From Prevotella sp. UBA2755 (GTDB lineage Bacteria; Bacteroidota; Bacteroidia; Bacteroidales; Bacteroidaceae), in NCBI GenBank assembly GCA_002353225.1, contig DEJF01000025.1, positions 332-64,331 of the forward strand: a stretch of DNA of 64,000 bases, written 5' to 3'. Position 1 is the first letter of the stretch, and each line of letters starts with the position of its first letter. Shown one piece after another: positions 41,639 through 49,744 of the stretch. The notes under the pieces are model-generated. The model had not been told where the DNA came from and searched no databases. It saw only the letters and a list, made by a program, of their open reading frames with translations. The position numbers and the translations under genes were made by a program.

Positions 41639-42505
41639 CTATTCCTTCACATTTAGTTTCAATGAGTCACGCGCTGATTGCAACAGACGGGTACGCTCCT
41701 CTATTGACGGGTCATTGATGACCACCACATCACGCAGACAACCGAAGTCTGTCGACAGGCGGACCTTTACGCGGTAGGACAAGCCGTCGGCAGAGTTATA
41801 CACCGTCTCTATCTTTCCCACTAAGACTCCTGGCGGGAAGATGGAAGAATAACCATTCGTCTCCACCCAGTTGCCTCGCTTGAAACGGGCATGACGGGGG
41901 ATATCCTCCAGATAGGAGACTCCCGCATCCTTACCGTCCCACCGTAACACACCGAAATAGTTATGTCCACGGATGGCACAACTGATGCGCGAGGAGGTAT
42001 TCAGCACTGGGATGACAATGGTATAGTGGTCGGACACCAGATAGGTCACTCCCACAATACCCTGTCCGCAAGCGACACCCATTCCCACACCAATACCGTC
42101 AGCCGCTCCACGATTGATCGTCAACAAGTTGTCCTGTCTGTTCAACTCATTGCTCACCACCTTGGCAGGGACCAGATGATACCTTTTGAGGAAATGCATC
42201 TCCTTATTCCAGAGCCCCGCGGTATCCTCTGTCGCCTCACCGTACAGACGGCGCAACTGAGTTACCTGCCGTTCCAAATAGAAATTACGCAACGCAAGGT
42301 TCTCATTTGCACGCGCAAGTGAGAAATACGACTCCATCTCTGCCCTCCCCTCATTAACAGTACCAGCCACAGCATTGGCTGACGAGAGCCACACACTGCC
42401 TTGATAGTTGTTATAGGAAAACAACATCGTCAGGCTGATGACTTCCAACAGGACGAAGAGAAACCAGTGATGGTATTTCTGTAGGAACTCCAGCAGGTTC
42501 TGCAT
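41639..42505 (-). CDS. mreC: Rod-shape determining protein MreC
   Basis: 288 residues: N-terminal membrane helix (WFLFVLLEVISLTMLFSYNN), a coiled coil at about 60-95 (FSLARANENLALRNFYLERQ) and the two beta-barrel region with NRGAADGIGVGMGVACGQGI and LEDIPRHARFKRGNWVETNG. It scaffolds PBP2 and RodA outside the membrane. It starts 3 bp after mreB. Confidence 0.93.
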   Translation of the reverse strand: MQNLLEFLQKYHHWFLFVLLEVISLTMLFSYNNYQGSVWLSSANAVAGTVNEGRAEMESYFSLARANENLALRNFYLERQVTQLRRLYGEATEDTAGLWNKEMHFLKRYHLVPAKVVSNELNRQDNLLTINRGAADGIGVGMGVACGQGIVGVTYLVSDHYTIVIPVLNTSSRISCAIRGHNYFGVLRWDGKDAGVSYLEDIPRHARFKRGNWVETNGYSSIFPPGVLVGKIETVYNSADGLSYRVKVRLSTDFGCLRDVVVINDPSIEERTRLLQSARDSLKLNVKE

Positions 42506-42508
42506 TGA

Positions 42509-43531
42509 TTATCGCATCAAGAAACTGAAACGGTCTACGTTCTTCAAGGCGATACCAGCACCCTTTGCCACGGAACGCAATGGATCCTCTGCGATATGGA
42601 ACTGGATGTTGATCTTATCGGTAAGACGCTTGTCTAAGCCACGAAGCAATGCACCACCGCCAGAAAGCCAGATACCGTTCTTCACGATGTCCGCATACAA
42701 CTCTGGAGGGGTATTCTCCAAGGCGGAGAGCACGGCGTTCTCTATCTTTGCCACCGTCTTGTCGATACAATGGGCTATCTCCTGATAGCATACAGGCACC
42801 TCCATAGGCAATGCCGTGATACGGTTAGGACCGTGTACCACATAATCCTCTGGAGCCTCATCACCAAGGTCTGTCAGTGCGGAACCCACATTGATCTTGA
42901 TACGCTCAGCCATACGCTCGCTGACCTTCACATTATGCTGACGAGCCATATACTCTTGGATGTCTGCCGTCAGGTCGTCACCTGCAGTACGGATGGAGTT
43001 GTTGCAGACGATACCTCCCAATGAGATAACGGCGATCTCCGTAGAACCACCACCGATGTCGACAATCATATTGCCCTCAGGAGCCTCTACGTCGATACCA
43101 ATACCGATAGCGGCAGCCATCGGCTCGAAAATCAGATACACATCACGTCCGTCGGCATGCTCCGCAGAGTCGCGGACTGCACGAAGTTCCACCTCCGTAG
43201 AGCCAGAGGGCACACCAATCACCATACGCAAAGAAGGTGAGAACAAACGGCTGCCCGTATGTACCATCTTAATCAGTCCACGCATCATCTGCTCACAAGC
43301 AGAGAAGTCGGCAATCACACCATCACGCAATGGACGGATAGTACGGATATTATCATGTGTTTTCTCATACATCATCTTCGCCTCGTTACCGACGGCAATC
43401 ATCTTGTCGGTACGGCGGTCGAGAGCAACAACCGACGGCTCGTCCACCACGATCTTATCATCACTGATAATAATCGTGTTAGCCGTTCCAAGATCCATGG
43501 CTATCTCCTGGACAAAACTAAAAAATCCCAT
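42509..43531 (-). CDS. mreB: Rod-shape determining protein MreB
   Basis: Bacterial actin guiding lateral wall synthesis. 340 residues. Actin-fold nucleotide motifs: AMDLGTANTIIISDD, MIVDIGGGSTEIAVISLGGI and IWLSGGGALLRGLDKRL. EPMAAAIGIGIDVEAPEGNM is the usual connecting segment. First structural gene of the mreBCD-mrdA-rodA series, 30 bp after purH. Confidence 0.96.
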   Translation of the reverse strand: MGFFSFVQEIAMDLGTANTIIISDDKIVVDEPSVVALDRRTDKMIAVGNEAKMMYEKTHDNIRTIRPLRDGVIADFSACEQMMRGLIKMVHTGSRLFSPSLRMVIGVPSGSTEVELRAVRDSAEHADGRDVYLIFEPMAAAIGIGIDVEAPEGNMIVDIGGGSTEIAVISLGGIVCNNSIRTAGDDLTADIQEYMARQHNVKVSERMAERIKINVGSALTDLGDEAPEDYVVHGPNRITALPMEVPVCYQEIAHCIDKTVAKIENAVLSALENTPPELYADIVKNGIWLSGGGALLRGLDKRLTDKINIQFHIAEDPLRSVAKGAGIALKNVDRFSFLMR

Positions 43532-43561
43532 ATCTTTTTCTACCTATTTGTTTTGTACTAA

Positions 43562-44155
43562 TTACTTTTCAAACCAATTATGAATAGCTGTATCATAATG
43601 ACTGCTGACACCAAAGGCACGAGTAGCGAACTCACGACGCTGCGCCTTAGTGGTCTCCGCACCCTGCTTGTTCAGGATGTCCAGCAGAATACCGTATTCT
43701 GCCTTGGAGGGGACGATAACGACATCATTGAAATTCTTGGCTCCCGCGCGAATCAGTGAAATACCGCCGATATCAATCTTCTCGATGATATCTTCCTCAG
43801 AGGCACCACTAGCAACGGTCTGCTCGAAAGGATAGAGGTCGACGATTACCAAGTCTATCTCCGGAATCTCATACTGAGCCATCTGCTCGCGGTCACCCTC
43901 GTTCTCACGACGCCCCAGAATACCTCCGAACACTTTCGGATGCAAGGTCTTCACACGACCTCCCAAGATAGAGGGATAAGTGGTTACATTCTCCACTTTC
44001 TCACACTCGTAGCCCAAACTTTCAATAAAGGTCTGTGTACCACCTGTTGACAAGAACTTCACACCTTCAGCATGCAGCTTCTTCAACAACTCTTCCAGCC
44101 CATCCTTATGAAACACGGAGATGAGCGCTGTCTTAATCTTCTTTGTATCTGCCAT
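43562..44155 (-). CDS. purH: IMP cyclohydrolase domain protein (PurH N-terminal half only)
   Basis: 197 residues covering only the MGS-like IMP cyclohydrolase domain: KTALISVFHKDGLEELLKKL, KFLSTGGTQTFIESLGYECE, YPSILGGRVKTLHPKVFGGI and IEKIDIGGISLIRAGAKNFN. Bifunctional PurH is about 510 residues; here the frame ends at HNWFEK with a normal stop, and no AICAR transformylase domain follows before mreB. The transformylase is presumably encoded elsewhere. The domain edge is clean, so this looks like a split gene and not a random truncation. It has its own -7 box at 44189 and may drive the mre operon. Confidence 0.88.
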   Translation of the reverse strand: MADTKKIKTALISVFHKDGLEELLKKLHAEGVKFLSTGGTQTFIESLGYECEKVENVTTYPSILGGRVKTLHPKVFGGILGRRENEGDREQMAQYEIPEIDLVIVDLYPFEQTVASGASEEDIIEKIDIGGISLIRAGAKNFNDVVIVPSKAEYGILLDILNKQGAETTKAQRREFATRAFGVSSHYDTAIHNWFEK

Positions 44156-44188
44156 AATATAACGTTATATAAATTTCAATTGGGGATG

Positions 44189-44196
44189 CAAAGGTA
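44189..44196 (-). promoter_or_regulatory. -7 box for purH and possibly the mre operon
   Basis: Reads TACCTTTG on the minus strand, 33 bp before the purH ATG. Confidence 0.55.
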
Positions 44197-44289
44197 GTAA
44201 AAAACCACCATACTTCATCATCTTTTAACTAAAAAATTTCTCGCACATAAAAATTAATAATGTATATCAATCCCAAAGGCATCATTCAA

Positions 44290-44344
44290 TCGGTAACTGA
44301 ACGTCATTCTGTCGGTAACTGAGTCATGGTCAGTCGGCATGTGA
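44290..44344. repeat. 22-bp period triplet array, core TCGGTAACTGA
   Basis: TCGGTAACTGA at 44290 and 44312, then TCGGCATGTGA at 44334, are exactly 22 bp apart. TCGGTA is the reverse complement of the TACCGA core at 1779-1828. The rest of the 505-bp gap between purH and mntA holds this array, the imperfect hairpin 44360-44402 (two TTTGCCAC units against GGTGGCA) and two promoters. Confidence 0.7.
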
Positions 44345-44440
44345 ATCCGCAACATTGTCCCTTTGCCACTTTGCCACATTAAGGTGGCATGATGGAAAAG
44401 GGATGTTTTTTTTGAATCTTCCAACTTTTTCATCATTTAT

Positions 44441-44472
44441 TTGCGACTTTCATTTTTATTCCCTATCTTTGC
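44441..44472 (+). promoter_or_regulatory. Upstream copy of a duplicated promoter
   Basis: A 32-bp segment with TTG at 44441 and -7 box TATCTTTG at 44464-44471. It is 26/32 identical to 44588-44619. Confidence 0.5.
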
Positions 44473-44489
44473 TTATGAAATAGTGAATC

Positions 44490-44519
44490 ATGTCAAACCC
44501 TTTAAATGTTGAAATGCCT
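44490..44519 (+). repeat. Left 30-bp direct repeat flanking MntA-HepT
   Basis: ATGTCAAACCCTTTAAATGT starts the repeat; the whole 30 bp matches 45314-45343 with one difference. Confidence 0.8.
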
Positions 44520-44587
44520 TAGGAGTGCTAGCACTCTTTTTTTGTTTCCTCTATTTCTTTGTTTTTGCGAAATTTCTATTGAAACAT

Positions 44588-44619
44588 TTGCAACTTTCAC
44601 TTTTTCTTTCTATCTTTGC
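44588..44619 (+). promoter_or_regulatory. Promoter of mntA-hepT (second copy)
   Basis: TTGCAACTTTCAC with -7 box TATCTTTG at 44611-44618, 41 bp before the ATG at 44660. It lies inside the repeat-flanked segment. Confidence 0.55.
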
Positions 44620-44659
44620 CCTCGGAGTGGGAAGGTTCTGCTCTGACAGAAGAAGCGTT

Positions 44660-44962
44660 ATGTTTATGAACACAGAGCAAATGACACAGATGATAGCCGA
44701 GTATTTCAAGACACAACCAGTCTTGAAAGCATGGATTTTTGGCTCATATGCGCGTGGTGAGGAGACTGAAAGCAGTGATGTGGACATACTTGTGATCCTT
44801 GATTATTCACAACCTATAGGATTGAAATTCTTTGGAATGTATGAAGATTTAAAGGAACTTTTAGGCCGTCCTGTCGATTTGGTTTCAGATCGGACTTTAG
44901 CCCCTTTCGCTCGTGCCAGCGTTGAACGTGATAAAAAACTTGTTTATGAGAGAGTCGCTTAG
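44660..44962 (+). CDS. mntA: MntA-type nucleotidyltransferase antitoxin
   Basis: 100 residues from the ATG at 44660 (44666 also possible; longer starts run through the promoter). Minimal nucleotidyltransferase fold: WIFGSYARGEETESSDVDIL has the exact GSx10DxD metal site, and GRPVDLVS supplies the later Asp region. In MntA-HepT systems such proteins AMPylate a Tyr of HepT and so silence it. The stop overlaps hepT by 17 bp. The region is more AT-rich than its neighbours. Confidence 0.9.
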   Translation: MFMNTEQMTQMIAEYFKTQPVLKAWIFGSYARGEETESSDVDILVILDYSQPIGLKFFGMYEDLKELLGRPVDLVSDRTLAPFARASVERDKKLVYERVA

Positions 44963-45314
44963 AGATCGTGAAAGGTTGGAACACATGCTCTCTGCCATAG
45001 GTCGCATACTCCGTTATACAAATGGGAAAACATTTGAAGATCTTACGGCAGACGATATGATGTATTATGCTGTAGTGAAGAATATCGAAATCATTGGTGA
45101 GGCAGCCAATATGCTTACAGTTGAGTTTACTGAACAACATCCTCAAACACCTTGGAAGCAGGTTAGAGGTATGCGCAATTACATAGTTCATGAATATTTT
45201 CAGATTGATGATGTGGTTGTATGGGATGTTGTAACAAACAATCTTTCAGAACTCAAGCAACAAATAGAATCGTATCTCGCTGAAACCAATTGGGCAAAGT
45301 GGGTACAACAATAA
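44946..45314 (+). CDS. hepT: HEPN-domain toxin HepT (DUF86)
   Basis: 122 residues from the ATG at 44946. Four-helix HEPN protein with the R-x4-H-x-Y/F RNase motif in RGMRNYIVHEYF; upstream helices include MLSAIGRILRYTNGKTFEDL and VKNIEIIGEAANML. HepT toxins cut RNA; the Tyr after the His is the AMPylation site used by MntA. The stop codon overlaps the right flanking repeat by one base, so the repeat-to-repeat unit is essentially the toxin-antitoxin cassette. Confidence 0.9.
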   Translation: MRESLRDRERLEHMLSAIGRILRYTNGKTFEDLTADDMMYYAVVKNIEIIGEAANMLTVEFTEQHPQTPWKQVRGMRNYIVHEYFQIDDVVVWDVVTNNLSELKQQIESYLAETNWAKWVQQ

Positions 45315-45343
45315 TGTCAAACCCTTTAAATGCTGAAATGCCT
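45314..45343 (+). repeat. Right 30-bp direct repeat flanking MntA-HepT
   Basis: Same 30-bp sequence as 44490-44519 with C for T at position 20; distance between copies is 824 bp. Confidence 0.8.
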
Positions 45344-45448
45344 ATGGGCTGAGATTACTTTACATGGACATATAGGATGAACATCCACTATACCCCACAT
45401 ATTGTAGACGTAATTCTGTTCACTTTTTTTATTCAAAGTAAAGATAAG

Positions 45449-48400
45449 ATGAAATTGTGTAATATAAAACAAGTTTTGTTGTTTGTTGCGCTGACTTTTT
45501 CTGTGAAAGCCTCCGCCTATGATTTTATGGTCGACAAAGTGCAATATACAATAATTAGCACTGAACCTTATTTAGAAGTTAAAGTCGTTGGAGGAACAAC
45601 AGGTACTTTACATATCCCTGCAGAAGTTGAATATAAGGGTCTGAATTTCAAAGTACGCTATATTGACGGGCATGCTTTTGAAAACAAGTGGGGATCAGAA
45701 CACGACATATGGGAACTTACGATAGATGAAGGTGTTTATAGCATTGGTGCATGGGCTTTTGTAAATAACTATAATTTAAATAAAGTGTCTTTGCCTAAAG
45801 ACATAATAATACATGAATATGCATTCGGAGGTTGTTCTGGACTGGAAACGTTTAAATTCCCTGAATCTGTTTCAGAATTAAATGAAGGTATCCTTGCAGA
45901 ATGTGCCAATTTGAATTCTGTGGAATTACCCTCTGGATTGAAGATAATACCCAAAGATTTGCTAAACGGATGTAGTAACTTAAATACAATGGAAATACCA
46001 AATTCAGTCGTTTCCATTGGTGATTATTCTCTTTCTAGAACAGGTTTTTCTGAAATTAACATACCTGAGTCTGTGGAAACCATAGGTAGAAATGCCTTTG
46101 CAGGATCCGCTCTGAAGACTATAACTATTCCCAATTTAGTCACTAGTATTAGTGCTTATACTTTTCTATCTTGTAAGAACTTAGAATCAATTATTATCCC
46201 AAATACTATAACTGAAATTGAAGGGAGTGCTTTTTACGGATGTAGCAATTTAGAAAATATTAATCTACCAGAAGGAATTACGAAAATAAGTGGATCAACA
46301 TTTAAGGATTGTTATAGTTTGAAGTCCATTGTCATTCCAAGTAAAGTTACAACTATACAAAATAATGCTTTTGAGGGGTGCACTAAACTTGAGTCTGTAA
46401 ATATTCCAAGTTCTGTAAAAGAAATATATTCTGGCGCTTTCTACTATTGCAGTAATTTGCAGACAATCAATTTACCCGAATCCCTTGAGAAGATTGGGGA
46501 TAAAGCATTTGCAAAATCTGGTCTAACATCGATTTGCTTTCCTAATTCATTAAAAAATATTGGTGAATCAGTTTTTGCTGAATGTGATGATCTCACCAGT
46601 GTTGTCTCGCGCATGGAGGAACCTTGTACCATAGAGAACGAAAACTGTTTTGACAATGTGGCATATTTACTTATAAAATTGACGGTTCCGCCTTTAACCG
46701 CAGAAAAATATAATGAGAGTTATGCTTGGCATAAGTTCAAAAATATAATAGAAAAACCTCATGACGAAAACGATAACCCGATAGTCATATCAGTACAAGA
46801 CGCATCTAGTGAATATGGTGACAAACTTCCAAAATTCCAAATAACATCGGAAGGGGCTATACTTGATGGTACTCCGGAGATTATATGCGAAGCAACAGAA
46901 AACTCACAAGTAGGAACGTATGATATTATTGTCAAGCCAGGTTCTGTTAAGAACTTTAATGCAACCTATGTAAATGGTAAACTAACCATCACTAAGGCTC
47001 CTTTGACAATTACAGCCAAGGACTATACCATCAAGCAAGGTGAGGAACTGCCAACCTTTGAGGTAACCTACGAGGGCTTCAAGAATAATGAGACAGAGGA
47101 TGTATTGACTAAGAAACCCACGATCGCAACAACGGCAACATCTGCCAGTGAGCCTGGTGAATATAATATCACCGCTTCTGACGCTGAGGCAACGAACTAT
47201 GAGATTGGTTATGTAAATGGAAAGCTTACGATTGGAACTTCCAATATTATTTCCAAAGGTGTCTATGCGCTTGGTTCTGGTAATATGGCCACTGGTAGCC
47301 CCAGCAATCTGACCTATTTCGATTATAATACAGGAAAGGCAACTCCTAATGCTTTCGAGGTTAATAACGGTGGTATGAGTCTTGGTATGACAGCCAATGA
47401 CATCTTAAAGTATGGTAAGAAGATTTATATCGTCGTAGACGGCGAGCACACAGTTTTTGTTACTGATGCAAATCTGAAACTTCTTCACAAAATTGACATG
47501 ACCTCTGCTGACATGTTAGGTGAGGCTGGCGGTGTAAGTCCTCGTCGTATCACTGCTGATGGTCCCAATATCTATGTATCCACCTATGGTGGTTATGTTG
47601 CTGCTATCGATACCCTTAATTTCTCATTGGTCAAGAAGTATAAGGTTGGTTCCTATCCTGAGGGCTTAATAGTAGATAACGGTTATCTGTATGTGGCAAA
47701 CTCTGATTATGGCTATGGTAATGCTTCTATCTCAAAAGTCGATTTGAATTCTGGTGCCGACACACCTATTACTGACGAGAATATCCGTAACCCTCAAGAG
47801 ATTGTCATTGCCGGTTCGGACATCTACTTCCTGGATCTTGGACAATACGGTACAGAACCTCCCTATGCACAAGAGAACGCTGGTGTCTATTGCATCTCAG
47901 GTGGCAAGGTGACGAAAGTCGTTGCTGACGCTACAGGTTGGGCTATATCCAGCCCTAATATCTACACCTACAATGCACCTTATTCCTATGGTGATCCGAA
48001 GCCTGTAACCTACAATATCTATAATGTCCAGACAAAAGAGTTGGAATCATTCACTCCCAGTGATATTGAAAGTCCTGCAACCATGTGTATCGATCCTGTT
48101 CAAGGGTTGTTGTATATCGCCTCCTATCATATGACAACCTCTGAGTGGGGAACATTTCCCGACTACACATCAAATGGTTATGTGAATTATTATGACCTTT
48201 CCACGATGAATAAGATTGGTTCGTTTGATTGTGGTATAGGTCCACGGCGCATCGGAGTCAATTTGGGCACCGATTATATCTTGGGCGATGCCAATGGTGA
48301 CGAACAAGTGAATGTGACGGACATCGTGGCAACGGTGAACTACATCATGAACAAGCCGTCTACAGACTTTAACTTCGAAGCTGCTGATGTGAACTGTGAT

Positions 48401-48514
48401 GGCGAAGTAAATGTGACGGACATCGTGGCAATGGTGAACATCATCATGAAAGACGGTACGCAGAATGCACGTGAAGTCATGAGTGTCCTGCGTAGGAGCG
48501 GATTTATATTCTGA
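45449..48514 (+). CDS. BspA-like leucine-rich repeat surface protein with MBG, propeller-like and dockerin modules
   Basis: 1021 residues from the ATG at 45449, which gives signal peptide KQVLLFVALTFSVKASA. About residues 35-435 are LRR_5/BspA repeats (ESVETIGRNAFAGSALKTIT, ITEIEGSAFYGCSNLENINL). Residues of about 450-595 hold two MBG-type Ig modules (VQDASSEYGDKLPKFQIT, AKDYTIKQGEELPTFEVTYE). Residues of about 600-940 resemble a DUF5074-type beta-propeller. The end has two dockerin-like calcium repeats (GDANGDEQVNVTDIVATVNY and DVNCDGEVNVTDIVAMVNII). It is probably a secreted adhesin. The LRR part is visibly more AT-rich than the rest, suggesting a mosaic gene. Confidence 0.88.
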   Translation: MKLCNIKQVLLFVALTFSVKASAYDFMVDKVQYTIISTEPYLEVKVVGGTTGTLHIPAEVEYKGLNFKVRYIDGHAFENKWGSEHDIWELTIDEGVYSIGAWAFVNNYNLNKVSLPKDIIIHEYAFGGCSGLETFKFPESVSELNEGILAECANLNSVELPSGLKIIPKDLLNGCSNLNTMEIPNSVVSIGDYSLSRTGFSEINIPESVETIGRNAFAGSALKTITIPNLVTSISAYTFLSCKNLESIIIPNTITEIEGSAFYGCSNLENINLPEGITKISGSTFKDCYSLKSIVIPSKVTTIQNNAFEGCTKLESVNIPSSVKEIYSGAFYYCSNLQTINLPESLEKIGDKAFAKSGLTSICFPNSLKNIGESVFAECDDLTSVVSRMEEPCTIENENCFDNVAYLLIKLTVPPLTAEKYNESYAWHKFKNIIEKPHDENDNPIVISVQDASSEYGDKLPKFQITSEGAILDGTPEIICEATENSQVGTYDIIVKPGSVKNFNATYVNGKLTITKAPLTITAKDYTIKQGEELPTFEVTYEGFKNNETEDVLTKKPTIATTATSASEPGEYNITASDAEATNYEIGYVNGKLTIGTSNIISKGVYALGSGNMATGSPSNLTYFDYNTGKATPNAFEVNNGGMSLGMTANDILKYGKKIYIVVDGEHTVFVTDANLKLLHKIDMTSADMLGEAGGVSPRRITADGPNIYVSTYGGYVAAIDTLNFSLVKKYKVGSYPEGLIVDNGYLYVANSDYGYGNASISKVDLNSGADTPITDENIRNPQEIVIAGSDIYFLDLGQYGTEPPYAQENAGVYCISGGKVTKVVADATGWAISSPNIYTYNAPYSYGDPKPVTYNIYNVQTKELESFTPSDIESPATMCIDPVQGLLYIASYHMTTSEWGTFPDYTSNGYVNYYDLSTMNKIGSFDCGIGPRRIGVNLGTDYILGDANGDEQVNVTDIVATVNYIMNKPSTDFNFEAADVNCDGEVNVTDIVAMVNIIMKDGTQNAREVMSVLRRSGFIF

Positions 48515-48527
48515 CAAAAATGAAACA

Positions 48528-48640
48528 ACCCTGCTATCCCTGCTACAATTTTGCATAACATGTTGATAATCAGGGAAAGTACGGTGCAGGATCGGTAGCG
48601 AAATGGGGGTTCAACCCTGCTACTGATCCTGCACTTTTTG
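48528..48640. repeat. TTGATAATCAG element with long hairpin / terminator
   Basis: Two 9-bp units (CCTGCTATC, CCTGCTACA) precede a 23-bp core at 48551-48573 that ends TTGATAATCAG and matches 1896-1918 at 19/23. Then GTGCAGGATCGGTAGC (48584) pairs with GCTACTGATCCTGCAC (48619) and a T5 run follows, so the 3' half probably terminates the surface-protein transcript. Confidence 0.6.
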
Positions 48641-48656
48641 TTGTCTTCTATTTTGG

Positions 48657-48707
48657 CTATAGGCGTAAGACCTTACGGCTATAGGCGCACAGCCTTTTGC
48701 CTATAGG
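48657..48707. repeat. 22-bp period triplet array, core CTATAGG
   Basis: CTATAGG starts at 48657, 48679 and 48701, exactly 22 bp apart, with partly conserved flanks (GGCTATAGGCG twice). Confidence 0.75.
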
Positions 48708-48730
48708 TGCACGGTTGCTAGGATGCTTCT

Positions 48731-48785
48731 TTCTCCCTGTTAGGTAGGCACTTTCTCCCTGTTAGGCTGGCACTTACTCCCTATA
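48731..48785. repeat. 22-bp period triplet array, core TTCTCCC
   Basis: TTCTCCCTGTTAGG at 48731 and 48753, then TACTCCCTATAG at 48775, again 22 bp apart. It follows the CTATAGG array after a 30-bp step, and its last unit returns to the word CTATAG. Confidence 0.75.
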
Positions 48786-48842
48786 GAAATAGTCGGGAGA
48801 CAATGAATGGTGACAGATGACAGTTAAAATACACTTACGGCA

Positions 48843-49466
48843 TTACTGTTTCCTCATTGTAACACCTGCTTGCATGCCATTGATGCTCTTCATCAATGAG
48901 GTGATGGTGCGAATCTGGGAGCTGCTCGACTTGGCACCGAAGGTCTTGAAAAGGTTGAGCAGTTTGGTGGCATCCGTCACAAACATCATCTCCTTGCCAG
49001 AAACCTGCGTCGTCACGGCCAGCGACTTTACACCAGCAGCAGTCAGCATTAACTTCGAGTCCTTCACCGTCCATTTACCCTTGACCGTCTTTCCGTTCAA
49101 CGTCTCCGTAAATGTTCCGTCTTCATTGAAGGTCATGGTGAAGGCACCTGGCTTGATACCATATCGTGTCAGGTATTCTTGTATCTTTTTTTCCAGTTTG
49201 TTGGCAGCAATCTTCGAACCTGTCTTTGCCAGAATATTGTCAGACGTAAACACAATAGCAGGTTCCGTGTATGACCATGTGCCGATAACATTCTCCTTAG
49301 TCGCCTGTTTCTTGCTGGAGAAAATTGATGTCAGGTTAGACACCGCATCGTCACCAGAGCCACCCAGCACACTATTCAGTACATCACTGATGTCTTGTGC
49401 CTGAACCGATACACCCACCATCAACATGACCATCATCATGACGGCTTTCATCATCATTCCTTTCAT
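48843..49466 (-). CDS. DUF4923-like exported protein
   Basis: 207 residues from the ATG at 49466 (longer starts run into the tRNA). Signal peptide: MMMKAVMMMVMLMVGVSVQA. The mature part has VIGTWSYTEPAIVFTSDNIL, then TMTFNEDGTFTETLNGKTVK and GKWTVKDSKLMLTAAGVKSL, the lipocalin-like strand pattern of DUF4923. No function is known. It may be transcribed downstream of tRNA-Met or from its own promoter. Confidence 0.85.
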   Translation of the reverse strand: MKGMMMKAVMMMVMLMVGVSVQAQDISDVLNSVLGGSGDDAVSNLTSIFSSKKQATKENVIGTWSYTEPAIVFTSDNILAKTGSKIAANKLEKKIQEYLTRYGIKPGAFTMTFNEDGTFTETLNGKTVKGKWTVKDSKLMLTAAGVKSLAVTTQVSGKEMMFVTDATKLLNLFKTFGAKSSSSQIRTITSLMKSINGMQAGVTMRKQ

Positions 49467-49525
49467 ATCACATCTTTTTAGTAAACAAGAACCCCTGCGA
49501 GCACTTGTCCGCAGGGGCTTCTTTG

Positions 49526-49599
49526 TAGCGGGACCCAGGATTGAACTGGGGACCTCATGATTATGAATCATGCGCTCTAACCAGCTGAGCTATCCCGCC
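49526..49599 (-). tRNA. tRNA-Met (CAT)
   Basis: A 74-nt cloverleaf on the minus strand: acceptor GGCGGGA with TCCCGCT, D stem GCTC/GAGC, anticodon arm CATGA-TTCATAA-TCATG, T arm CCCAG-TTCAATC-CTGGG, discriminator A. Anticodon CAT. The acceptor and D-arm look like elongator Met; an Ile(CAU) species cannot be fully excluded by eye. Confidence 0.9.
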
Positions 49600-49710
49600 A
49601 TCAAGGGTGATTCTCTTGAAATCGGGTGCAAAGGTAATACAAACTTTTCAATTCACAAAACTTTTCTCTAAAAAAAGAATAAATTTCTTTGTTTTATACA
49701 TATTTAGTTG

Positions 49711-49718
49711 TATCTTTG
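49711..49718 (+). promoter_or_regulatory. -7 box for START-like gene
   Basis: TATCTTTG, 26 bp before the ATG at 49745. Confidence 0.55.
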
Positions 49719-49744
49719 CAACACAGAAACTAACCGCTTAGGAT

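Noticed and set aside
44254..44436. 60-codon minus-strand frame upstream of purH
   Set aside because: It reads across the 22-bp array and hairpin, and its composition follows the repeats. I treat it as non-coding.
44441..44619. Insertion sequence remnant around the duplicated promoter
   Set aside because: No transposase fragment or terminal inverted repeats are seen; the duplication alone does not show an IS.
48657..48785. CRISPR array
   Set aside because: Units are only 22 bp with short conserved cores and no spacer of normal size, and no cas gene is in the window.
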